From the NCBI GenBank assembly GCA_023418835.1, contig JAEZYW010000060.1, forward strand, positions 1-6,674: 6,674 nucleotides of DNA. The letters are read 5' to 3'. The notes beneath the pieces are model-generated. The model saw nothing but the letters and a program-made list of their open reading frames with translations, was not told the DNA's origin and did no database searches. Of this stretch, positions 1-6,674 are shown piece after piece. This DNA comes from Bacillota bacterium (GTDB lineage Bacteria > Bacillota > Clostridia > Tissierellales > Peptoniphilaceae). Made by a program: the position numbers and the translations under genes. The first letter of the stretch is position 1, and each line of letters opens with the position of its first letter.

Positions 1-1783
1 CGGCAGACATCTCCGTATGTTTTAAAACGATTAGGTCTGGTCTTTGTTTAATTCCTCTGTCAAACATTCCCGTAGCGTTTATTAATTCTGTATGAACTGC
101 TTTTACAAGGGGATATTGGGCGTCATATTTTACGCTAGTTAAATCCCTTGGCGCATATAAGGATTCGATACCTTCTGAATCAGGGTTCAAACTGCTATTT
201 GCGTGGATGCTCAAAAATACATGGGCATCTGCCTCGTTTGCAATTTTCGGCCTATCCATTATGTTTACAGCTTTGTCGCTAGTTCTAGTCATAATTACTG
301 TATAACCTTGGTTAGCAAGTAGGCTTTGAACTCTTTTTGCCACGTCGATATTTATATCCTTTTCTCGATTGCCATTGCTAGTAGCTCCAGGATCCCTTCC
401 ACCGTGACCTGCATCCACTACAATTACAACTTCACTTTTGCTGTTTGGTTTTTTTCTAGGTTTTCTTTCAATAACTTCTTCTTTATCTACGTTATCAAAG
501 TTTTTACCGTTATCAATTCCGTCAGATGTAATTGGATTGTTAGGTAAGTCCTTTTCATTAGTAGAGTCTGGCTTGGTCACGTTTGTGTCGGAAGCTGATT
601 TTGGTACAATTACCATATCATCCCCCAGCATTGAAACTTTTACTTGCCCGCCGTTTACCTCTCCCAGTGAATCTAATACGATTCTTACAATGTTGTCATT
701 TTCGCTGTAATTTCCGTCTGGAACAAATTGACTAGCTCTTACTTCTTTTACAAATCCCATGGAAATGTCATATTTTTCAAACTTTTTATCAGTTAAGAAA
801 GTCGCATCTTTTATGTCAATTACATATCTAAAGGGATTGTTTAATTTGATAATATTGTGTTCGCTAGTCTTTACCCCTTCGACTAAAATTCCACTTTGAC
901 CTTCATATATAATCGGTCTGATTGCAGTTACTACATTAGTAAAGGAAATGTTTAAATCTTTTTTACCATTTAAGGATTTAATATTGGGATTTACATTTCG
1001 ATTTAACTGCACGATAATTTTTGCCGTATTGTCGCCGTTAGACTTATACTCCACAAACTGAATTAAATTGCCCTTTGTTTCAATCTTGCCTTCGTTTTTT
1101 CCACCAATATTGAAATGTGCATTTGCAATTTCTACATAAAGGGAGTTGTTTTCAGCATCAAACCTTGAAGTGAATTTTATTTCTCCATTTCCCTTTAACT
1201 TTATTTGTTCGTTTTTTGTACTTCCATTTACCTTTTCAATTGAAGTAATTTCTAACCCTGTTTTCTTAGGCTGTTCCTTTGGAGCCTGCTCTTTAGATGC
1301 GTTTATTGAAACTGTTCTACTTGAATGATTCCACTCCACATCGTATCCCAATAATTCTGATACGACTCTTAAAGGAACCATGGTTTTGTACTCTCCGTTT
1401 GGATAACCCACCAACATAGGTATGGAGTCGTTATTTAAACTTAGAGGCTCGCCATTTCTCGTTCCATCTTTTTTTCCAATTGAAACTGCTATAATATCAT
1501 TTCCCTTTGATATGGTTACAGTTTTTGAAGGCTGGAACCAATCTACTTTAGAATTGAAATGTTCAGCTACTACTCTAATTGGAACAAAGGTCCTATCATT
1601 ATATATATACGGAGCAAAATCAGAATTGACCTTTTGGCCATTCATCTCCAATCCAACATTATAAACTTTTGTATTTTTTCCATTCACAACTACATCAAAT
1701 GCAGAAGAACTGGCATATGCGTCTGTATTAAAAGTAAAAATTAAAACTAATGTTACCAGTACTGTGGTAATTATTTTTCTCAT
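1..1783 (-). CDS. Secreted N-acetylmuramoyl-L-alanine amidase (Amidase_3), 3' end cut by window
   Basis: A zinc-dependent peptidoglycan hydrolase that cleaves the bond between N-acetylmuramic acid and L-alanine outside the membrane. I translated 594 residues from the ATG at 1783; the frame stays open to the left edge. Residues 1-24 form a signal peptide (basic MRK, hydrophobic core, likely cleavage after AYA). Residues about 30-162 form a copper-amine-oxidase-like domain with two related units (FVPIRVVAEHF at 66 and MVPLRVVSELL at 135). This fold is a wall-associated stalk in clostridia, not an oxidase. Residues about 180-395 look like two AMIN-type beta domains (the second is clearer), which in known amidases target the enzyme to the wall. 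A polar linker follows (about 396-450). The amidase domain starts near 452 with zinc ligands H460 (VVDAGHGG), E474 (NREKD) and H527 (SIHANS). The visible part ends at VLKHTEMSA, a few residues before the expected catalytic glutamate. The start is supported by a strong Shine-Dalgarno and promoter. Family assignment is firm; the exact role (division, sporulation or turnover) is not. Confidence 0.93.
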   Translation of the reverse strand, partial: MRKIITTVLVTLVLIFTFNTDAYASSSAFDVVVNGKNTKVYNVGLEMNGQKVNSDFAPYIYNDRTFVPIRVVAEHFNSKVDWFQPSKTVTISKGNDIIAVSIGKKDGTRNGEPLSLNNDSIPMLVGYPNGEYKTMVPLRVVSELLGYDVEWNHSSRTVSINASKEQAPKEQPKKTGLEITSIEKVNGSTKNEQIKLKGNGEIKFTSRFDAENNSLYVEIANAHFNIGGKNEGKIETKGNLIQFVEYKSNGDNTAKIIVQLNRNVNPNIKSLNGKKDLNISFTNVVTAIRPIIYEGQSGILVEGVKTSEHNIIKLNNPFRYVIDIKDATFLTDKKFEKYDISMGFVKEVRASQFVPDGNYSENDNIVRIVLDSLGEVNGGQVKVSMLGDDMVIVPKSASDTNVTKPDSTNEKDLPNNPITSDGIDNGKNFDNVDKEEVIERKPRKKPNSKSEVVIVVDAGHGGRDPGATSNGNREKDINIDVAKRVQSLLANQGYTVIMTRTSDKAVNIMDRPKIANEADAHVFLSIHANSSLNPDSEGIESLYAPRDLTSVKYDAQYPLVKAVHTELINATGMFDRGIKQRPDLIVLKHTEMSA

Positions 1784-1787
1784 TAGA

Positions 1788-1795
1788 CCCTCCTT
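1788..1795 (-). promoter_or_regulatory. Strong Shine-Dalgarno of the amidase gene
   Basis: The minus strand reads AAGGAGGG followed by four bases and then ATG. This is a near-perfect match to the 16S anti-Shine-Dalgarno and fixes the amidase start at 1783. Confidence 0.9.
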
Positions 1796-1805
1796 GATGT
1801 TGTCT

Positions 1806-1834
1806 ATTATATAGAATGGAAATTGGTAAATCAA
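1806..1834 (-). promoter_or_regulatory. Sigma-A type promoter of the amidase gene
   Basis: On the minus strand, TTGATT (1829-1834) and a perfect TATAAT (1806-1811) are separated by exactly 17 bases. This is close to the vegetative consensus. Transcription would start near 1799, giving a leader of only about 15 bases with the Shine-Dalgarno almost at its 5' end. Such a short leader leaves no room for a riboswitch. The promoter lets the amidase be expressed independently of the upstream HypE-like gene. Confidence 0.82.
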
Positions 1835-1840
1835 TGATTT
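1828..1840. repeat. 13-bp perfect palindrome over the amidase -35 box
   Basis: AAATCA and TGATTT flank one central base, giving an exact odd palindrome that contains the -35 hexamer at 1829-1834. Its place suits a repressor operator. However, the arms are short and AT-rich, so chance is a real alternative and no regulator can be named. Confidence 0.35.
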
Positions 1841-1866
1841 CACAGTTTTGTAACGGGAATTTAATA

Positions 1867-2841
1867 TTACAATACTGAATAAAGTTCATCACTTTTCGGC
1901 TCCCCTATTGGAATCATCTTCCCATTATCCCTTAGAAATACGCCATCAAATTCAGTAACTCTACCAATTATAGTGGAACTAATTCCTTCTTTTTCAAAAT
2001 CTGGTAACAATTTTAAATAGTCTTCTTGGGCAATAATCATCATCATGCTTCCGCTGCTAATAAGTTTTCTAGGATCTACATTAAAATGATTGGTTATTTT
2101 TTTCGTCACATCAGAAATGGGAAGTCTGTCGTTAAAAACAATGAGGCCAATCTCGTTTGCCTTTGCAGCTTCCCAAGCAGCCCCCAACAAGCCCCCTTCT
2201 GTAATGTCGTGCATATATTTTGCACCGTGCTTTTTAGCTAAGTATCCGTCTCTAATTACAGAAGTTTGATTTTCAAAACTCAAAGCCTCGTCGTATTCTG
2301 AATTTGAAAGAACTGATCTAACTTCCCTTTCCTTTTCTTTGGAAATAATTGCTATTCCTTCAATTCCCAAAGATTTGGTCACCACTAATAAATCATTAAC
2401 TTTAATCTCAGGTTTAATATATGGTCTGTCTATGCTACCTAAGACTGCAGCATTTATTACAACTCGAGTTACGGCATCGGTAATTTCCGTATGTCCTCCT
2501 ACAATGGAAAGTCCAATTCCATTGGCAGTGTTTTTGGCATCTCCCATTATCGCAGAGAGTTCTTCTGCCGTCGTTCCTTCTGGAGCAAGTATTGTCAAAA
2601 TTGCAGCCACTGGTTCAGCCCCTTCTGTTGCCAAATCATTTACGGCTACATTTATTGCCAATTTTCCAATGTCTCTACTGACACCTGTTATTGGATCTGT
2701 ACTTAAGACAATTAATTTTTCTTTAAAATCTAAAATAGCCGTATCTTTTCCGATTCGACTTCCTACGATTACTTCATCTCTATTTTTTATATCGCTTATG
2801 AGCCCCTCTAATACTGAGTTAGGCACTTTTCCAATTTTCAT
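1867..2841 (-). CDS. AIR synthase-related, HypE-like protein (PurM superfamily)
   Basis: A 324-residue protein of the PurM/HypE/SelD/ThiL ATP-binding superfamily, whose members activate a substrate oxygen with ATP and work as dimers. Visible N-domain motifs are GKDTAILD (31-38), STDPITG (47-53), NVAVNDLATEGAEP (64-77) and VGGHTEI (114-120). The C-domain has VTKSLGIEGIAII (about 154-166), HDITEGGLLGAAWEAA (about 211-226) and SSGSMMMII (about 262-270). The set resembles HypE more than PurM. The protein ends in ELYSVL and so lacks the C-terminal PRIC-like cysteine that true HypE uses to carry the carbamoyl/cyano group of NiFe hydrogenase. It also lacks the N-terminal Cys/Sec loop of SelD. Its substrate is therefore unknown, and hydrogenase maturation should not be assumed. 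I chose the ATG at 2841 because GGTGA lies five bases upstream and MKIGKVPN begins the conserved part. The frame extends up to an ATG at 2910, but that one sits inside the terminator hairpin of the preceding gene. Family confidence is high; function is open. Confidence 0.88.
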   Translation of the reverse strand: MKIGKVPNSVLEGLISDIKNRDEVIVGSRIGKDTAILDFKEKLIVLSTDPITGVSRDIGKLAINVAVNDLATEGAEPVAAILTILAPEGTTAEELSAIMGDAKNTANGIGLSIVGGHTEITDAVTRVVINAAVLGSIDRPYIKPEIKVNDLLVVTKSLGIEGIAIISKEKEREVRSVLSNSEYDEALSFENQTSVIRDGYLAKKHGAKYMHDITEGGLLGAAWEAAKANEIGLIVFNDRLPISDVTKKITNHFNVDPRKLISSGSMMMIIAQEDYLKLLPDFEKEGISSTIIGRVTEFDGVFLRDNGKMIPIGEPKSDELYSVL

Positions 2842-2846
2842 TTCTA

Positions 2847-2851
2847 TCACC
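2847..2851 (-). promoter_or_regulatory. Shine-Dalgarno deciding the HypE-like start
   Basis: GGTGA lies five bases before the ATG at 2841 on the minus strand. The in-frame upstream ATGs at 2859 and 2910 have no comparable site, so this match decides the start. Confidence 0.65.
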
Positions 2852-2857
2852 ACATAC

Positions 2858-2885
2858 ATTTTAACACATGAAGTATTTTTAATAA
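2858..2885 (-). promoter_or_regulatory. Possible extended -10 promoter of the HypE-like gene
   Basis: On the minus strand TGT directly precedes TAAAAT (2858-2863), an extended -10 pattern. A weak -35 (TTTATT) lies about 17 bases further upstream. The predicted start is near 2851, so the mRNA would begin almost at the Shine-Dalgarno. A promoter is expected here because a terminator closes the preceding gene, but the match is modest in AT-rich DNA. Confidence 0.4.
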
Positions 2886-2896
2886 AGAATAAGGCA

Positions 2897-2927
2897 ATAT
2901 AAAAGGACACCTAAATATTAGATGTCC
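2897..2927 (-). terminator. Intrinsic terminator of the restriction-modification gene
   Basis: Six bases after the stop codon the minus strand forms a hairpin (2905-2927). A 10-bp stem of GGACATCTAA pairs with TTAGGTGTCC (one G-U pair) around a three-base loop. It is followed at once by TTTTATAT (2904-2897). This is a standard Rho-independent terminator. On the opposite strand the run after the hairpin is AAAATTTT, so it looks mainly one-directional. Confidence 0.85.
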
Positions 2928-2933
2928 AAAATT

Positions 2934-5900
2934 TTATTCCATGGGTTTAACTTTTTCTTCTATAAAATTAATTTCCTCTTGGCTTAAATTATATTTTTTA
3001 TATAACTGCCGGTCAATTTCTGCCACTGACTTAGACCAATCAATATCAGAATTTTCTGTAAAATCTTGCATAGGTACATTTGACCAAGTATCTTTTTTAT
3101 TATCTTGTGTAACTTTTAACGTGCCTAGCATTGTTCTTGCAAATTTAGTCTTTACATATTTCAATACAGCCTCAGCTTCATATCTAGTAGAAAATGCTCC
3201 AATGCTTATATAAGTTTGAGTATGACCGATTAGGGGTTCCCCGATTAGGGGTGTGCTTAGAACCTCTCCTATAGCTCCTGAGCCGTTGGATTTGGGCACA
3301 AAGACTTTGTATTTGAGGAGGTTATCGTGTTCATCAACATAACCCATTTTAAACCACTTGTATAGCCTTTGATTTTTTTGCCTACCGTAAATTTTTATAT
3401 ATTTTTCTCCATCATCTGGCATTTTGTCATAGAATAATTCATCTAGTCTATCAAATATATTTGTTGTCAAATCATAATCATGACTTTTGCTTAGTTTTTC
3501 TTTAGCAGTTGGGTTCTCTAGATGAAGTTTTTCGCTTAATCTATAGCTTTCTGGGGAATATATTAAACTGTTAAAAGTGGCGAAATTTTTATTTCGAACC
3601 TTCTTTAATATAGAATTTAACTCATCAAATACTACAAACGTCTTTATTGCTCCAAAATTTTCTTTATTATCTCTATATGTTACAACTACACCACCTTTAA
3701 TATCAGTTCCCGGAAATACTCTAGATGAGTCTTGCTCGTAATAAACGACTTTAATGTGAGGGTCATTTAGCATTTTTCTATTCCAGGCTTTAGAGGTTTT
3801 TCCGGCATTAAATAAAAATCTAGCAGGAGTGATTAAAAGAACTTTTTCTGAAATTTCAAAACAACCATCCATAAAATCTGGATAGATTTGTCTGTCGCTA
3901 GTTCCCTTTATTTCCTCTTGATATGGTGGATTGCCTATAATTATATCAAACTTCAAATTTTTTCCTCCATAAGCTTTCTTTAAATCCTCTTCCATAGTGT
4001 TATTATCAGCAGACACTGATAAATCTTGCATAACTATATTTTCCGTATTAATCCCTTTAAAATTTCCGTATACATAGTTCTTCACTATATTATAAATTAT
4101 TTTTGTGGGACATACTCCGTAAACTTGATTTTCCAGTATATGTTTTATTCTCTCATCTCTATCTGGTATTTGTCCTTCCAGTCCCTTATTTAACCTCTTG
4201 ACTATTTCGGTTAGATACAGTCCGCTTTTTGAGTACAAATCTCCAAATTTTGCGTTATAGCTTTTAAATATTTCTGGATTTTCTTCCTCTAATTTGTCCA
4301 CCATCATTTTTACTACCTTTCTTGGGGTGTAAATTTGGTTGGTCTCTTGAGGCGGTATATAGTCGAAAATGTCTTCTTCCAAGGTCTCGTCGAAATAATT
4401 TGCCAACTCTATTTTCTTCTTAAAAAACTCCTTTATACTGGCGTTAAAAACTGTCTCGTCAAATAAGCCATTAAATTTTTTATTTCTACCTTCATCGTCT
4501 ATGTAGTCGAATCCGTCTCTAAGTTTTCTAAATTCTTCTATGGTAATACCTGTGATTTCTAAAAATACATCTGGGTCAATATTTTTCTCGAAGTTATCCA
4601 GTGTGGTGGACTCCGTTCCATAGGCCATTAAAAATGAAGGAGTAGTTCTAGCAAATCCTCTTAAATGATCCCTCACGTCACTTTCGGTCTTGTCTTTCTT
4701 TTTAGTCTCTACCTTTTCAATTTGTTTTTCCACTACTTTTTCTGCCACTTCTTCAGTGGTTTTGGTGACTTGGCTTTGGAATTTCTCTTCTGTTTTTTCG
4801 ACTTTGGCATGGAAATCTGTTTCCACATCTGCAACTTGCTGTTTTATTTCTTCGTCAAAATTTTCCTCGGATATGTCTTTTGTGATTTCAAAGATTTTCG
4901 CACTCTTTTCTTTCTGGAGATTTTCTATCTCTTGGACATAATTTTTAGTCTCTACTTCTACTTTATTTTCTAACTCTCTTTTAATCTCTCGTTCAATTGC
5001 TTTGCCCTGAGATTTAGCAAAGGTGAATTCCTGTCTTAAGTTTTCCAGTCCAGGTTTTAAATTTTCTGTAATGTTCTTTGCTATGTCTTGGGCGGTTCTG
5101 GTAATTAATTCTTCTTTTTTCTCTTCTTTCTTCTCTGCTGGAAGTTCACCGTCAAATATCTCTCCAATCCTATGGGCATCTGGTATATCTACGGTTTTAT
5201 AGATTTTTTCTCCAAATAAATTTTTGGTTGTATTTATAACTATTTCCCTAGGAATTTCCACTTGGTTTTTGTCATTGAGCATTGGCTCTTCTATTTCCAC
5301 ATCTCTTCTATCCCCAAATTTCTTGTTTTCTTCTGGTCGAAGTTTATTTAGAATTTCTGATACAATTTTAGGCGCTCTAAATATTCCTGAGATATTGGAA
5401 AATAGTAAATTACTCATAAACCCACGTTTTACCACTTCCTTAGCTCTGATAAATTGGGGTATAGCTAGTACTTCTTCAGCGTCTAACTCTTTCATCGTGC
5501 CCTCTTCGTCTTCACCAATTACTGGAAAAAAGTTTAGGAGCTCTTTTATATTATTTTCTCTATGTGGTTCTTCTGCGGAATTTAAATTGTTGGCAAATTT
5601 ATCGTAGAGTTGAAGGGTTCTTTCTGGTGCAAAATCGAATATATAAGAATTTTCCTTTCGATACAGTTTTTCGCCTTCCACATATTCATAGGGATTTTGG
5701 GCTCTAAATGCCGCTTGGAAATATTGGCTTGGAGATTTAATATTGTTTAGCATCAATACAGCTGTCCACTCTGGTATGGTAACTCCTGTAGTTAGCTGTC
5801 CTACGGATAATGTAATTGTCTTTTCATATTTGTTTATGGCGTTTTTGACTTTGTCGTAGCTTTTTTCATTTGCCACAAAGTCCTCTACGTTAATGTTATA

Positions 5901-6674
5901 CTCATCGCCTTCAACGTCTTCTGATGCTATGGAAAGTCCATCTCCTGCTGCCAATACGGTTTTGTATTCTTTAAATACTGGATGTCTGTTTAAAAGCTTT
6001 TCCATAGCCTTAGCTGATGCCACCCAAGGCAAAAGCCAAAATGTGTGGTTCAGTTCTTTTTTATATTCCTCCTTGGAAAAAGGGAATTTACCTGTGCACA
6101 AGTTGTCTAAAAATGCAATGACACTAGATTCGTATTCAAAGTCTCCATTTTCTTTGGTCTTGAAAAATTCATTTAAATCAAAGGCGTAGTCTAAGTTAAC
6201 GTCGTCTTCAATGGTTAGGCCTTTGGAAATTCTTTCTTCTATAATGGAACTCATTTGGTAAGTAAATAAATTTAATGTGGGAAGGGACTCGTAGGGATTG
6301 GTGCCCCATTGGTAATTCCATTGTATTTTAGTTTTTTGCTCGTCTAAATAGAACCAGTTGTATATCTGATCTTGGGAAAAATTATTGTTGGCTAGAGCTT
6401 TAAAGGGTGTACCAGAAAGGTGCAATGTGAACTTTCTATTTATTTTAAGAAATGCCCTTTCTGTCTTATCTGTATCTACTCCTTCGTGGGCTTCGTCGAT
6501 TACTAGAAGATCCCAATTAATATCTGGAACCCATTGTAATTTGTCGTAGTCTCCTCCTGCAAATTTGGCGCCCTTTAAGTCTTGTAGGGATATAAAAACT
6601 ATTTGTCCAAAGGTGTCTTCTAGGGTGGAATAGTGGTCTAGAAATTCAGCTCTAGTTATGGCTTTTCCCCTTAG
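2934..6674 (-). CDS. Single-chain restriction-modification enzyme: SF2 helicase plus N6-adenine methyltransferase, 5' end outside window
   Basis: A DNA defence enzyme that should translocate on DNA with ATP and methylate adenine in its target. The frame is open to the right edge, giving 1246 visible residues (v1 at 6674). The TTG at 6425 is an internal leucine, not a start. Helicase motifs: II, IDEAHEG at v59-65; III, HLSGTPF at v85-91; IV region, FWLLPWVASAKAMEKLL near v212-228, then AAGDG; V, VGQLTTGVTIPEW at v291-303; VI, SPSQYFQAAFRAQNP at v314-328. A Lys/Glu-rich coiled coil spans about v513-668, then VRDHLRGFARTTPSFLMAYG. Methyltransferase: motif X, YTPRKVVKMM at about v782; motif I as FGDLYSKSGLYL at v810-821; motif IV, GNPPY at v914-918; then PARFLFNAG and FPGTDIKGGV. 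The tail (about v1080 to the end) has TQTYISIGAF, KTKFART and EIDRQLYKKYNLS, as in Eco57I-type enzymes, and probably recognises the target. No nuclease motif is visible; one is expected in the missing N-terminus together with Walker A. Type ISP (LlaGI-like) is the closest named architecture I know; a helicase-fused Eco57I-like type II/III enzyme is the alternative. It is closed by its own terminator. Confidence 0.9.
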   Translation of the reverse strand, partial: LRGKAITRAEFLDHYSTLEDTFGQIVFISLQDLKGAKFAGGDYDKLQWVPDINWDLLVIDEAHEGVDTDKTERAFLKINRKFTLHLSGTPFKALANNNFSQDQIYNWFYLDEQKTKIQWNYQWGTNPYESLPTLNLFTYQMSSIIEERISKGLTIEDDVNLDYAFDLNEFFKTKENGDFEYESSVIAFLDNLCTGKFPFSKEEYKKELNHTFWLLPWVASAKAMEKLLNRHPVFKEYKTVLAAGDGLSIASEDVEGDEYNINVEDFVANEKSYDKVKNAINKYEKTITLSVGQLTTGVTIPEWTAVLMLNNIKSPSQYFQAAFRAQNPYEYVEGEKLYRKENSYIFDFAPERTLQLYDKFANNLNSAEEPHRENNIKELLNFFPVIGEDEEGTMKELDAEEVLAIPQFIRAKEVVKRGFMSNLLFSNISGIFRAPKIVSEILNKLRPEENKKFGDRRDVEIEEPMLNDKNQVEIPREIVINTTKNLFGEKIYKTVDIPDAHRIGEIFDGELPAEKKEEKKEELITRTAQDIAKNITENLKPGLENLRQEFTFAKSQGKAIEREIKRELENKVEVETKNYVQEIENLQKEKSAKIFEITKDISEENFDEEIKQQVADVETDFHAKVEKTEEKFQSQVTKTTEEVAEKVVEKQIEKVETKKKDKTESDVRDHLRGFARTTPSFLMAYGTESTTLDNFEKNIDPDVFLEITGITIEEFRKLRDGFDYIDDEGRNKKFNGLFDETVFNASIKEFFKKKIELANYFDETLEEDIFDYIPPQETNQIYTPRKVVKMMVDKLEEENPEIFKSYNAKFGDLYSKSGLYLTEIVKRLNKGLEGQIPDRDERIKHILENQVYGVCPTKIIYNIVKNYVYGNFKGINTENIVMQDLSVSADNNTMEEDLKKAYGGKNLKFDIIIGNPPYQEEIKGTSDRQIYPDFMDGCFEISEKVLLITPARFLFNAGKTSKAWNRKMLNDPHIKVVYYEQDSSRVFPGTDIKGGVVVTYRDNKENFGAIKTFVVFDELNSILKKVRNKNFATFNSLIYSPESYRLSEKLHLENPTAKEKLSKSHDYDLTTNIFDRLDELFYDKMPDDGEKYIKIYGRQKNQRLYKWFKMGYVDEHDNLLKYKVFVPKSNGSGAIGEVLSTPLIGEPLIGHTQTYISIGAFSTRYEAEAVLKYVKTKFARTMLGTLKVTQDNKKDTWSNVPMQDFTENSDIDWSKSVAEIDRQLYKKYNLSQEEINFIEEKVKPME
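3226..3252. repeat. In-frame 15-bp-period direct repeat in the target-recognition region
   Basis: CCGATTAGGGGT occurs at 3226-3237 and again at 3241-3252. The 15-base period encodes PLIGE followed by PLIGH on the minus strand. Gain or loss of a unit would keep the reading frame. GGGG and CCCC arms also face each other at 3233-3242. Confidence 0.75.

Noticed and set aside
449..455. Run of seven A on the amidase coding strand as a phase-variation tract
   Set aside because: A single seven-base A run in AT-rich DNA in the linker is common, and the frame is intact on both sides.
1784..1866. Intrinsic terminator after the HypE-like gene
   Set aside because: No GC-containing hairpin followed by a T run is visible on the minus strand; only the short palindrome at the -35 box is present.
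1867..2841. Selenophosphate synthetase (SelD)
   Set aside because: It lacks the N-terminal Cys/Sec and glycine-rich loop of SelD; the motifs fit the HypE-like branch better.
2339..2902. 187-codon open frame on the plus strand
   Set aside because: It is the antisense shadow of the well-supported HypE-like gene, with no recognisable domain or ribosome binding site. The other plus-strand frames are shadows for the same reason.
2842..2910. N-terminal extension of the HypE-like protein to the ATG at 2910
   Set aside because: The extra 23 residues would start inside the terminator hairpin, have no Shine-Dalgarno and do not resemble the family; the 2841 start has a suitable GGTGA.
5112..5135. A-rich KKEEKKEE segment as a programmed frameshift site
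   Set aside because: The A AAA AAG-like string is in the wrong codon phase for a -1 slip and the long frame continues normally to the methyltransferase.
6423..6425. TTG as the start codon of the restriction-modification gene
   Set aside because: It is the leucine of the conserved helicase motif LHLSGTPF, with the DEAH box in frame upstream and the frame open to the window edge.

Overview
The window is AT-rich (about one third G+C by eye). It carries three genes, all on the minus strand and transcribed from high to low coordinates. The strong Shine-Dalgarno sequence, the consensus-like sigma-A promoter and a secreted cell-wall amidase with copper-amine-oxidase-like and AMIN-type domains point to a low-G+C Gram-positive anaerobe. 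Clostridia or Tissierellia is my best guess, but this is inferred from style, not from a marker gene.

Layout in transcription order: (1) 6674 down to 2934 is the 3' part (1246 codons plus stop) of a very large single-chain restriction-modification enzyme. It has a DEAH-type SF2 helicase motor, a long charged coiled-coil connector, a gamma-type N6-adenine methyltransferase with an NPPY motif, and a C-terminal target-recognition region. Its start, its Walker A motif and any nuclease domain lie outside the window. (2) A short gap holds a clear intrinsic terminator (2897-2927). (3) 2841 to 1867 encodes a 324-residue AIR-synthase/HypE-like (PurM superfamily) protein. (4) A gap of 83 bases holds a strong promoter and Shine-Dalgarno for the next gene. 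(5) 1783 to the left edge is an exported N-acetylmuramoyl-L-alanine amidase, cut by the window edge just before its expected catalytic glutamate.

The restriction enzyme is closed off by its own terminator and has no obvious functional link to the two genes after it. I read it as accessory defence cargo beside chromosomal housekeeping genes. The HypE-like protein and the amidase may be partly co-transcribed, since no terminator separates them, but the amidase also has its own promoter. I saw no tRNA, rRNA, CRISPR array, insertion sequence or riboswitch. The most notable features are the fused helicase/coiled-coil/methyltransferase architecture with a non-canonical SAM-binding motif I, and a HypE-like protein without the C-terminal cysteine motif of true HypE.
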